DNA from: a virus
Direction: 5' to 3' (one strand)
DNA length: 37,309 nt
IMG/VR virus record: IMGVR_UViG_3300000228_000019
Location: 1-37,309 of that record
Both the position numbers and the translations under genes were made by a program. Each line of letters starts with the position of its first letter. Positions within the stretch are counted from its first letter, which is position 1. Below the pieces are notes generated by a model. That model made no database searches and was not told the origin of the DNA. It saw only the letters and a list, made by a program, of their open reading frames with translations. This document shows positions 7,387 through 14,985 of this stretch, piece after piece.

Positions 7387-9990
7387 TTAAAGATGATGGA
7401 ATTCTTTTTTCTTGCTCCAAGGTTCATCAATTTCAGACCGTTCAAATTCAATGTCAAGCGGCACTATTATCCACGGGTGTTGTTCTCTTATTTCTTTTGT
7501 AGCGATCAACTTACTCATGTTACACCAACTCATGTGTTCATCAGGGTGTATGTCCCCCAAACAACAATCGTGGATCTGTCCAATGAGCATGGACTTCATA
7601 CGTTCATCAAGCATACGCTGTTCCAGATTAGTTATAGCCCATATCAAGCAATGAAATGCGGTGCCCTGAACTGGGTAGTTGCATATATCGTTGCGTGTAA
7701 GCCAGCCATGACATCTGAATCCAAACATCTGCTCAATATAACCTTTTTCAAGGTAGCTCTTAAATGCTTTCTCTTGCCACGCTTTTACAGCTTTGAATCT
7801 GTTCCAGAATCGTTGCTCTGTTCTCTTTGTGTGGTTTTCAAAATCCTCTTGTGCTGTTGACATTGACTTTATAACACCCTTTCTTCTTAGGTGTTCATAA
7901 ATATTAATCTCACCAACTTTCATTTCTTTCAGTTGTGGGAAAATACCTCTTGCAATTGATCGGTAATAAGACCCATAGAACAGTGCAAATACCATGCTAT
8001 TCTTTGCAACAAACCTGATATTCTTTGCTTCCTTCTTATCAATTGCTGCCCATTCATCTTTTGTAAAAGCAAACCAGTCCATAGCTTGGTCACGGTGCAT
8101 GTCAGATGTAGGATCTTCAATGTACTTTATCAGTACAGGATCCTGCGTGATACAAGCGATGATACGCACTTCCATTGATCCATAATCCCAGTCTACAAGC
8201 TGATTGCCGAAAGAAGGAACTATGCCACCTCTGGTGATATTCATTGCTTCAGTATCACGTACTGGTATGTTCTGAAAGTTTGGACTACTTGAGCTTCCTC
8301 TATATGTAGCTACAGTATGCAGGTCAAAGAAGGGATGCAGCTTGTTATCATCTTCTATCTCCCGCAGGAACTGCCCCAGATACGTTCCTTTTATCTTTTC
8401 CAGCTTGGAAATCTTTGTCTTTTCCTTTGCTATCGGAGTATTTAATGATGCCAGTACCTCCGCATCCACACATGCATTGCCCCCTGCTGTCAATTTACCT
8501 TTGGGTAGTTTTAAAACATTGAAGAACAAATCGGCAAGATCAGCAGATGAATTGAAATTGATCGGTCTCCTACGCTCTTTGAGGAACTGTTGCGCTTCTG
8601 GGAAGTTATGGAGTGCTTCCTTCATTGTATTGATGCGTTGTTCCAACTCAACATTCATATCCTCATAATACTTACGATTAAGAGGAATACCGTTTTCTTG
8701 CAATGTAGCTAATGTTTTGAGGCCGCCCATAAAGAACTTGCGAGCGGATTCCATTTTAGGACGATCACTAAGCTCTTCCTCTTGCTCTTCCTGTAGTCTG
8801 TATGTCAGTAGGCTGTCTATGCTATTGTATAGCAGTAAATCGTTGAGGGGAGCTTCCATAACTCGGTTATATGGCGTATCTTTGCTCTCGTTTTTCAGAT
8901 ATTTTTCAATACTTGAATCATAATCAGGAATTCCCCAACGAATCAATGCTTGGTACTTTAGTCCTGAAAACTCTGATCTGTTGTCCAATATGTGTGCTGC
9001 ATTCATTGAGCACCAATGCATTGGATTAATGTCGATACCAAAGAACTCTCGGCTCCACATATCCTCGAACTTGAGGTTGTGGGCTACCTTTTTGATAGCT
9101 TTGTCAGTCAATATCTCTGCCCACACATCACCAATTTGATCTATCTGGCTACTATTAAAATGGTTTCTATATTGATAAGGAATACCATAAGATGTCTCAA
9201 AGTTGGTGCAAAAGCTCATTGACGCTATTCTATGTCCTTTACGATAAGGTTTTAGACCTGTTGTCTCATAGTCAAATGCAAAGAACTCAGGCTTATCATT
9301 CAACACTTTTTCTAAGACATTCATAACCTCATCAAAGTCTTTGATTATCTTTGCACCTTTCAGTGACATAGCTTCTGGTTTATCATTACCTTTTGACATT
9401 CGTATTGCGTGAGATAAATCTCTACCGAATGTATTTTGGAAATGGTCATCTTTTTCCATACGAATTACATACGCAGGATGATACAACGGAAACACCCATG
9501 CCTGTCTTTCAACATCAGGTATTCTTAATCCTCTCCAGCGTTCTGCTGTAGTTACAGATTCACGTTCATGGTAGTAACTGTAAATAGCATCAGTACCCAT
9601 TAACCATATAAATTTAGGTTTGAGTTCAGTGATTGTCCTCTTTAATCTGGAACTACAATGCTTAACATGGGCTTTTGTAACCTTAGCAGCATGACACCCC
9701 ACTGCATTTGTTTTCCAACAATCTCTTTCAAGATCAATACCCATAATTTTTAGCTTTTCTTTAAACCATTTGCCAGTATCACCTGATAGAGGTATACCTG
9801 CTTTGTCATCAGCTTCACTGGGCGCCTCAGCAACAATGAGGATTCCCTTCTCTCCTTTACCTGTATATCCCATTTGAGGAGTTTTACAAGTCTTAGAAAG
9901 ACCGCACTTTTCACACTCTCCACTGTTAGGTCCATTTATCCCAACAGAAGAGAGTTCTTCATCACTAAAGAACCCTCTCAGTTTTGCCAT
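7387..9990 (-). CDS. DNA polymerase I fused to an N-terminal uracil-DNA glycosylase-like domain
   Basis: This 867-aa replicative polymerase has three parts. Residues 1-200 resemble family 4 uracil-DNA glycosylase: likely Fe-S cysteines (C26, C29, C35, C91, C99, C112), AEAPSEADDKAGIPLSG (54-70), TNAVGC (94-99), and the HPAY motif (171-174). A DEDD 3'-5' exonuclease follows, with FDYETTGL (D240, E242), HNLKFED and a YNSID motif. The family A polymerase domain has motif A VDWDYGSMEVR, motif B RFVAKNSMVFALFYGSYYR and motif C QIHD (H807, D808). There is no 5'-3' exonuclease; the separate FEN gene can supply it. UDG-polymerase fusions are known in some phages. CAAGGAG precedes the ATG. Confidence 0.94.
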   Translation of the reverse strand: MAKLRGFFSDEELSSVGINGPNSGECEKCGLSKTCKTPQMGYTGKGEKGILIVAEAPSEADDKAGIPLSGDTGKWFKEKLKIMGIDLERDCWKTNAVGCHAAKVTKAHVKHCSSRLKRTITELKPKFIWLMGTDAIYSYYHERESVTTAERWRGLRIPDVERQAWVFPLYHPAYVIRMEKDDHFQNTFGRDLSHAIRMSKGNDKPEAMSLKGAKIIKDFDEVMNVLEKVLNDKPEFFAFDYETTGLKPYRKGHRIASMSFCTNFETSYGIPYQYRNHFNSSQIDQIGDVWAEILTDKAIKKVAHNLKFEDMWSREFFGIDINPMHWCSMNAAHILDNRSEFSGLKYQALIRWGIPDYDSSIEKYLKNESKDTPYNRVMEAPLNDLLLYNSIDSLLTYRLQEEQEEELSDRPKMESARKFFMGGLKTLATLQENGIPLNRKYYEDMNVELEQRINTMKEALHNFPEAQQFLKERRRPINFNSSADLADLFFNVLKLPKGKLTAGGNACVDAEVLASLNTPIAKEKTKISKLEKIKGTYLGQFLREIEDDNKLHPFFDLHTVATYRGSSSSPNFQNIPVRDTEAMNITRGGIVPSFGNQLVDWDYGSMEVRIIACITQDPVLIKYIEDPTSDMHRDQAMDWFAFTKDEWAAIDKKEAKNIRFVAKNSMVFALFYGSYYRSIARGIFPQLKEMKVGEINIYEHLRRKGVIKSMSTAQEDFENHTKRTEQRFWNRFKAVKAWQEKAFKSYLEKGYIEQMFGFRCHGWLTRNDICNYPVQGTAFHCLIWAITNLEQRMLDERMKSMLIGQIHDCCLGDIHPDEHMSWCNMSKLIATKEIREQHPWIIVPLDIEFERSEIDEPWSKKKEFHHL

Positions 9991-9991
9991 C

Positions 9992-10249
9992 TTACACTCC
10001 TTGACGGTGTTTGCGTGACTTCTTTTCTACCTTCTTTTCCGCTTTGGTCATTTTGGGTTTCAATCCTTTATATGCACCATCGGGACCTACAATGTAGGGA
10101 CGATCACAAGACAACACCACCTTCTGACCGTCATGTTCTACACTTTTCAATCTCTTCACGGCTTTCGAGCGTGGTATTTGTACTACTTCGCCCCGATGGG
10201 TCACTACTTGCACCATTTTTTCTTTGTGATACTTGTTCACTGTTGACAT
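9992..10249 (-). CDS. Small basic protein, 85 aa
   Basis: The frame is open to 10363, but the ATG at 10249 has AAAGGAT upstream and avoids a long overlap. The product is very basic, ending in a Lys-rich tail (KAEKKVEKKSRKHRQGV), which suggests nucleic-acid binding. The core (VVLSCDRPYIVGPDGAYKG) looks folded. It lies one base upstream of the polymerase stop-start junction, so it is probably co-expressed with the polymerase. Function unknown. Confidence 0.6.
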   Translation of the reverse strand: MSTVNKYHKEKMVQVVTHRGEVVQIPRSKAVKRLKSVEHDGQKVVLSCDRPYIVGPDGAYKGLKPKMTKAEKKVEKKSRKHRQGV

Positions 10250-10385
10250 TGGCGTATCCTTTTTGTGTTTTTTCCTTAGGTTTAAATAGGGTGCAGGTTT
10301 TCCACATGCACTTTTTAAACTTCTTGGTATAAGGGCATGTTTCTCCATTGGTGCAGCACTCACTTCCCTTCAATGTTTCTCCCAC
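10131..10385 (-). CDS. Cys-rich small protein with GTG start (possible)
   Basis: A GTG start with GGAGG 4 bases upstream opens an 84-codon frame. Its first 38 residues hold six Cys (CCTNGETC, then KKCMWKTC) and look like a small zinc-binding module. The C-terminal half overlaps the 85-aa basic gene in another frame and is low in complexity, so that part may be a shadow. Without this ORF there would be a 120-bp gap. Cautious call. Confidence 0.4.
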   Translation of the reverse strand: MGETLKGSECCTNGETCPYTKKFKKCMWKTCTLFKPKEKTQKGYANVNSEQVSQRKNGASSDPSGRSSTNTTLESREEIEKCRT

Positions 10386-10564
10386 AGTTCCTCCAGTTTG
10401 TCTATTTGTTTGGTGGATAACTTAATACCTCTTTTCAACTGCTGCTGAATTGACCGTATGAATTGCTCATCCCATTCATTTTCAACTCTTCCATGGTCAC
10501 ACTCAATCATCAGTTTATTAACAACCATGTTTTGCCGAGCAACAGCTTCATCATACGATGCCAT
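10370..10564 (-). CDS. Hypothetical protein, 64 aa
   Basis: Small helical protein (KRGIKLSTKQIDKLEELWEKH at the end) of unknown function. GGAGGATTAAC before the ATG at 10564 decides the start over an upstream one at 10633 inside the clamp gene. It follows the clamp stop by one base. Confidence 0.6.
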   Translation of the reverse strand: MASYDEAVARQNMVVNKLMIECDHGRVENEWDEQFIRSIQQQLKRGIKLSTKQIDKLEELWEKH

Positions 10565-10565
10565 G

Positions 10566-11597
10566 TTAATCCTCCACAGGCAATGAGACAATATGCCAGA
10601 AGTTGTCTGAAGAGAACATCGCCTTATCTTCATATAGGTTTAACCCTGTAGCGTGTTGCAAGATTTGATTGAAGAAGATAGGGTTGATGGCAAATGTGAA
10701 GCTCTCACCTTTGTAATCAAAGGGCACTACTTTCTCCATCTTGCCACGTTCTTTTTCTGCTTTGCAGATGATCTTGCCTGATTCTACTTCAACCTGAATG
10801 ATTCTGTTGATGTCCATATCACCATCTGCAAGGATCAACACGGAACTTACAGCTTCCTTCAGTGTGTCGGGCAGTGATACTGTTGGTTCATCATCCTCAA
10901 AGATATTGCTTACTGCTTTGTATGGATAGTCACCTTTCATTGCTTTGCAGTTAAACACAATACCATCTTTTGTTCTGAAATGCACCCAGTTATCGGAAAT
11001 GCCATACTCTTTGACTTTGTACTTGGACAGTTCCATTGCATCCTTAGCAGGAATCAGCAGTTCATCCATCTTAGATTCATACACGTACATGCTGGCTCTA
11101 AGACCATCCGTTGAGTAAACTGTCTCACCCTTAATAGCAACGCAAGCCCTCACACCCGTTGCCAAGTCTCTACTTGCTGAGAAAGCACAAAGATAAAGTC
11201 CATCAACAAAGTCTTTCGGCAGGGGTTTCCAAAAGTCTTTTCCAGCAATATCTGCTTTAATCTTTTCGATCAAATGCGTTACCGTAGCAGTCTCACCAAC
11301 TACAGTGGACAATGATGCTTTGGTTGATTTTGATTTGATCTTCACGGTGTTATCAGCCTCAGTCAGAGTAAATTCCTCCTCTGCAATGTTGCTGATGATC
11401 TTGAAGAACTCCTCACCTTTTACAGAGAACTCGGCATCACATTCAAATGGGTGCATAATACAAAGCTGGTCATTGAATGTGACAATTTCATTGCCCACAA
11501 ATACAAAGTGAGTAGCCTGTTCTACAATTTCTTTCTTTGCAAGTCCAGGTTTAACCTTTGTAAGTGCTGCCAGAATCTCCGCTTTTTGAACTTTCAT
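10566..11597 (-). CDS. DNA sliding clamp (beta/DnaN-like)
   Basis: At 343 aa this fits a bacterial-type beta clamp with three similar domains. Supporting stretches are the N-terminal MKVQKAEILAALTKVKPGL, the middle-domain FVDGLYLCAFSASRD and VYSTDGLRASMYVY, and a C-terminal VVPFDYKGESFTFAINPIFF, all typical of DnaN-like proteins. The clamp tethers the polymerase at 7387-9990 and is loaded by the AAA+ protein at 6128-7060. The start at 11597 is chosen over the upstream ATG at 11636 because AAAGGAT precedes it. Together with the loader it shows the phage brings its own processivity system. Confidence 0.85.
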   Translation of the reverse strand: MKVQKAEILAALTKVKPGLAKKEIVEQATHFVFVGNEIVTFNDQLCIMHPFECDAEFSVKGEEFFKIISNIAEEEFTLTEADNTVKIKSKSTKASLSTVVGETATVTHLIEKIKADIAGKDFWKPLPKDFVDGLYLCAFSASRDLATGVRACVAIKGETVYSTDGLRASMYVYESKMDELLIPAKDAMELSKYKVKEYGISDNWVHFRTKDGIVFNCKAMKGDYPYKAVSNIFEDDEPTVSLPDTLKEAVSSVLILADGDMDINRIIQVEVESGKIICKAEKERGKMEKVVPFDYKGESFTFAINPIFFNQILQHATGLNLYEDKAMFSSDNFWHIVSLPVED

Positions 11598-11769
11598 TGA
11601 GTATCCTTTCTTCTGTTTTAAGTTGTAACACCACATTACAATCTTTGGGATAGAAAAATGTAACGAGCCTATGATATTCTACATCATTTTTTTCCAACTC
11701 TTCTTTGAACTTCCGTTCTTTTTCAATCTTTGATAGCTGTGGAAAGTTTCCAGATAGATATACTATCAT
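11551..11769 (-). CDS. Hypothetical protein, 72 aa
   Basis: The sequence begins MIVYLSGNFPQLSK and contains YHRLVTFFYPKDC, resembling a small protein seen in many phages, but I know no function for it. The ATG overlaps the upstream TGA (ATGA), and the 3' end overlaps the sliding clamp start by 47 bp. Both overlaps suggest coupled translation. Confidence 0.6.
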   Translation of the reverse strand: MIVYLSGNFPQLSKIEKERKFKEELEKNDVEYHRLVTFFYPKDCNVVLQLKTEERILNESSKSGDSGSTYKG

Positions 11770-12140
11770 GCTGCACTCCATACAACCATCGCACCATTTT
11801 CGTTATCTTCAAATACGGAGCAGGAGACATTCGATAATTTGTATGTTTCAGCAAGCTTGATACAAATATCTTCTCCTATCATTTCACAGGATCTGTTACC
11901 AAAATTTATCAATGGAATATCATGGGCCTTAGGATACAAATCTTTGATTATTTCAATCAAGGCAGCTTGCACCATAAAGAATTCCAACTCTCTGTCAGAA
12001 TCTATCACAGGAATATGTGCCTCAAAATGGAACATGTGTCTGTGGCTGTTTCTCAAAAATGAAACAGCCTCTATATTGCATGTACTCCAACCATGCAATC
12101 CCGCTAATGCACACCGCACAATAATAGTTTTTTGAATCAT
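11766..12140 (-). CDS. T-fold (QueD/PTPS)-like protein, 124 aa
   Basis: The pattern HRHMFH (33-38), SDRELEF (48-54), SCE (84-86) and EDNENGA (111-117) recalls the tunnelling-fold enzymes QueD/6-pyruvoyl-tetrahydropterin synthase, which have a zinc-binding His set and a late Glu that anchors the pterin. The typical QueD Cys-x3-HGH motif is absent, so it is not a plain QueD. A similar phage protein family exists but its function is, as far as I know, unassigned. It lies directly downstream of the DpdA-like gene and has its own -10 box. A role in modified-base metabolism is an inference. Confidence 0.6.
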   Translation of the reverse strand: MIQKTIIVRCALAGLHGWSTCNIEAVSFLRNSHRHMFHFEAHIPVIDSDRELEFFMVQAALIEIIKDLYPKAHDIPLINFGNRSCEMIGEDICIKLAETYKLSNVSCSVFEDNENGAMVVWSAA

Positions 12141-12161
12141 TTCGATCTCCTTCTATTAGTT

Positions 12162-12190
12162 ATTATAGAGTAAAATTTCAAAACCTTAGA
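12162..12190 (-). promoter_or_regulatory. Candidate promoter before the T-fold-like gene
   Basis: In the 45-bp gap after dpdA the minus strand carries a perfect TATAAT about 22 bases before the start codon. The upstream AAGGTTTTGAAATTTT block matches the one before the TATAGT at 7356, suggesting a shared phage promoter type. No good -35 hexamer is seen. Confidence 0.45.
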
Positions 12191-13118
12191 ATAATTGTGA
12201 GGTGCGAAATTTTGATTTCCAAGGACGAGGATATGGTGGAGTATATTTTTCTAAGTCCAAGTAGAACTGCAGGTTAAGTTGATCCCTTAATTCATGTCTA
12301 TTGCAAAGACCTGGTTCAATAATAACCTCAACTAAATTATTGGATTTATCTGCCCACTGCTCACCTTCAACCACTTTGTAACCCTTTTCCACTGTCTTAA
12401 ACTCTGAATTACCTACAACAAATCCTTTTTCTTCAAAGTAGTTTGTAAAGTAGTCCTGGTGCATACCCACTACATTGTCAAAATGATCGGCATTGCTTTT
12501 GCTTTTAGGTCTTGATGAAACGAACACAGTGTTAGGTGATTTGGTATACACGTATTGCCCATCCTTCTTATATGGTATTATGACAATACCATACTTGCCA
12601 AACATTACCCATGAAGTTGAATCAACAGAGTACCAAGGAAATTCTGCAATAATGCCGGGTGCAGTCATTGCAAACCCGTGTATTTTACGAATAGGCTCAT
12701 ACGAAGGTTTCTTGCAAATGTAAGAAAATACTGGCATACCGATGTTTTGATACCACGTGGGTTTGCTTACTTCTTGACCTAGTCCACTGACACCTATGTA
12801 TTCATAATTATCAACGTATTTTTTAAACCATGAGAAATCTTCGCCTGAGTGATATACAGGCAGTGGTGTGATTTTATAAACATCTTCCAAATGTTTTTGT
12901 ACTTTCCACGATAATTCTGGGTTATGAATTACGTCCACTGATACATATACATCCAACAAATGTTCATGCTTTTGAATAAAAACACCATAGGCATCAACAT
13001 AGTTCCAAAATTCATCAGTTTCATAATAACCAAAATCTAGTTTTCCGTGTTGCTTTTTCAAAATTTCACGAACAAACAAAGAGTGTGCTCCAGAATCCAC
13101 CATCAATTTAGATTCCAT
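12186..13118 (-). CDS. dpdA: DpdA-like 7-deazaguanine DNA transglycosylase (TGT superfamily)
   Basis: This 310-aa protein has hallmarks of phage TGT-like DpdA proteins, which exchange guanine in DNA for a 7-deazaguanine. It has VDSGAHS (7-13) in the place of the TGT DSGGFQ motif, YVSVDV (58-63), VYHSGED (88-94), GVSGLG (109-114), HGFAMT (147-152) and PWYSVDSTSW (161-170). D8 and D166 are candidate catalytic aspartates by analogy with TGT. GGAGGTTAT precedes the ATG. It overlaps the glycosyltransferase gene by 16 bp and ends a folE-radical SAM-glycosyltransferase-dpdA run. A tRNA-directed TGT role is less likely because the phage also carries FolE, QueD and QueE. Substrate specificity cannot be read from sequence. 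Confidence 0.78.
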   Translation of the reverse strand: MESKLMVDSGAHSLFVREILKKQHGKLDFGYYETDEFWNYVDAYGVFIQKHEHLLDVYVSVDVIHNPELSWKVQKHLEDVYKITPLPVYHSGEDFSWFKKYVDNYEYIGVSGLGQEVSKPTWYQNIGMPVFSYICKKPSYEPIRKIHGFAMTAPGIIAEFPWYSVDSTSWVMFGKYGIVIIPYKKDGQYVYTKSPNTVFVSSRPKSKSNADHFDNVVGMHQDYFTNYFEEKGFVVGNSEFKTVEKGYKVVEGEQWADKSNNLVEVIIEPGLCNRHELRDQLNLQFYLDLEKYTPPYPRPWKSKFRTSQLF

Positions 13119-14128
13119 ATAACCTCCAGCATATTTGGTATTGCATGGTAACCATCAGAAGCTAATTTTATTTTGGTTGACTTTAACCCATCAATTAAGG
13201 TTTGTTGATTACCTTTATTGATCTCCCCGATAGTGTAGGATAATAGTTCGATAAAATCTTTTATAGTATCATACCTGTACTGTTTAGGGTACATTTCTTT
13301 ATAGCTCAATCTGTTGGGCAAAATAGGTATGTTATCCAACATTATAGCTTCTTGTACAGCAATGCCCCAATTCTCATGCAATGCAAAAGAAACAACGATG
13401 CTGGAGGTAGCCAAAAAATCATAATAATGTTTCTTTGAAAATGAATGTGCTTGGGTTTTGATACACGTCCAATCTGGATGTTCCATCTTCAGATAGCTTG
13501 CAATACTGTCAAACAAGGATGGTTGTTTATCGTCGGTTAACCTATGTGGAAACACCACTATTTTTTCTTTGGGTTTTGGGTTGTCATAGAAGTTAATAGG
13601 AAATCCTGTTACATGTATCCTTGTATCCTTTGCATTAACTCTATTTTTAAGAATCAACTGTTTGTGGTAGTTGGTGGCTACAAAACATGCATCATAGATA
13701 TGAAACCAAGAATTTTCTAATGCTTCACCCCATAGACCCATACCCCTTTTTGAAATAAAATCAGTAGGATCATAAGTACCGGCATGAAAACAACCTACTA
13801 TTTTGAAATTAACACCCAAACCATCGCGCATATATGCAAGCATTTCAACCCCAGGAAACCATGCATCATGTAGCAGAATTATGTCATCCGATGTTATTTT
13901 TCCTGTGTGAATCATTTTACACAGTATTTGTAGTTGTGATGCCTTGTAATAGTTGGTTCCACATACATCCAAGAAAGCACCGTTTTCGATTGTAGTAGTT
14001 AAAGGAGTACCATACACTACATCAAATGGTATACCTTTAAAAGCAAATTCAGTAGTAAACCAATCATCCCATTGTTTAGAGTACCTAGATTCTAGCGGTT
14101 CAATAGGTACTGATATTATCTTTGGCAT
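13103..14128 (-). CDS. GT-B glycosyltransferase in the deazaguanine cluster
   Basis: This 341-aa protein resembles GT4-type enzymes. The N-terminal half has EPLESRY (10-16), FLDVCGTNYYK (52-62) and HAGTYD (115-120), a pattern found in phage glycosyltransferases. The C-terminal half has a donor-site loop VVFPHRLTDDKQ (191-202), HENWGIAVQE (251-260, an Ex7E-like pair) and PNRLSYKEMYP (271-281). The last motif recalls the tRNA-queuosine mannosyltransferase (GTDC1/QTMAN) family, from memory of that family. It overlaps both dpdA (16 bp) and the radical SAM gene (29 bp). Glycosylation of a deazaguanine base in phage DNA is the inferred role; surface polysaccharide modification is an alternative. 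Confidence 0.8.
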   Translation of the reverse strand: MPKIISVPIEPLESRYSKQWDDWFTTEFAFKGIPFDVVYGTPLTTTIENGAFLDVCGTNYYKASQLQILCKMIHTGKITSDDIILLHDAWFPGVEMLAYMRDGLGVNFKIVGCFHAGTYDPTDFISKRGMGLWGEALENSWFHIYDACFVATNYHKQLILKNRVNAKDTRIHVTGFPINFYDNPKPKEKIVVFPHRLTDDKQPSLFDSIASYLKMEHPDWTCIKTQAHSFSKKHYYDFLATSSIVVSFALHENWGIAVQEAIMLDNIPILPNRLSYKEMYPKQYRYDTIKDFIELLSYTIGEINKGNQQTLIDGLKSTKIKLASDGYHAIPNMLEVIWNLN

Positions 14129-14984
14129 TACGTATCCTTTCAGATAACATGTCTCTATGAAACAGGGTAGGACTTTTAGCAGTGCAGCATTGGCATATTT
14201 TGGGCAAATCCTGATTAAGTCTCATATTTTTTCGGAATGCAGCAACTTCTGAACCATTCCATATTTCACTTAGAGTGCTATCATTCACATTTCCATAAAC
14301 AATGTCATCACCCTGCATAACACAACACGGACCAACATTTCCGTTTGCGTGTATAGAAACACTAGACCATGGATTTAAACACAGTTCATCATTGGTCACA
14401 CTATTAACGTAATCTTTATAACAATCGGGAATTGCCCTCACAGTGCAATTTTTGCCCAAGAACATGTTGTAAACAATATCAAATTCCAAGTCCCAATCTG
14501 ATAATTCGATGATTTGTAAATCCACTGTAGTGGTGGGCCTTACAACACTGAGTAATAATTCTATGTTATCGCACAAATCTGCTATGGTGAAGCTGTCTAC
14601 CTTTGTGATCCTGATGTTTTTATAGTTTGTCACACTATCAACTGAGACAGTTATTGCATCAAGTTTGGCTAAACTTTGCAAGTTTTTAGGAATAAGCATA
14701 CCATTTGTACTTAATCCTACCAACAATCCTAATTGCTTCAATCTGTCAATTATTTCCTCCAATTGAGGATGCAATAGTGGTTCACCAGATAGCTGCAATT
14801 CAACAAAGTAAGAATTGGTAAAGTCGCCCTGAAGTATCATTTTATCCAAGGTTTGGAGCGATAAAAATGGTGTCTTATCGCTCCTGCTGAATATTTTATT
14901 CGGGCACATGATGCATTCCATATTGCAAACGGATGCTACTTCCAATTGATATATTTCGGGTAAACTTCTTACTAAATCTGCCAT
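14100..14984 (-). CDS. Radical SAM/SPASM protein in the deazaguanine cluster
   Basis: The N-terminus carries the radical SAM [4Fe-4S] motif C20-x3-C24-x2-C27 (CNMECIMC), followed by the GEPL element (67-70). The C-terminus is SPASM-like: C202, C220, C221, C264, C266 and C267, with ANGNVGPCC and GNVNDSTLSEIWNG between. At 294 aa the protein is compact. SPASM proteins carry extra Fe-S clusters and modify peptides, sugars or other small substrates. Here the gene starts one base after the folE stop (ribosome site GGGG) and overlaps the glycosyltransferase by 29 bp, so it probably acts on the same product. The substrate is unknown. It is not QueE, which is encoded separately. Confidence 0.85.
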   Translation of the reverse strand: MADLVRSLPEIYQLEVASVCNMECIMCPNKIFSRSDKTPFLSLQTLDKMILQGDFTNSYFVELQLSGEPLLHPQLEEIIDRLKQLGLLVGLSTNGMLIPKNLQSLAKLDAITVSVDSVTNYKNIRITKVDSFTIADLCDNIELLLSVVRPTTTVDLQIIELSDWDLEFDIVYNMFLGKNCTVRAIPDCYKDYVNSVTNDELCLNPWSSVSIHANGNVGPCCVMQGDDIVYGNVNDSTLSEIWNGSEVAAFRKNMRLNQDLPKICQCCTAKSPTLFHRDMLSERIRNAKDNISTY

Positions 14985-14985
14985 A

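Noticed and set aside
12186-13118. Ordinary tRNA-guanine transglycosylase (Tgt)
   Set aside because: It is much shorter than bacterial Tgt, lacks the zinc-binding C-terminal Cys set, and matches the phage DpdA-type VDSTSW pattern.
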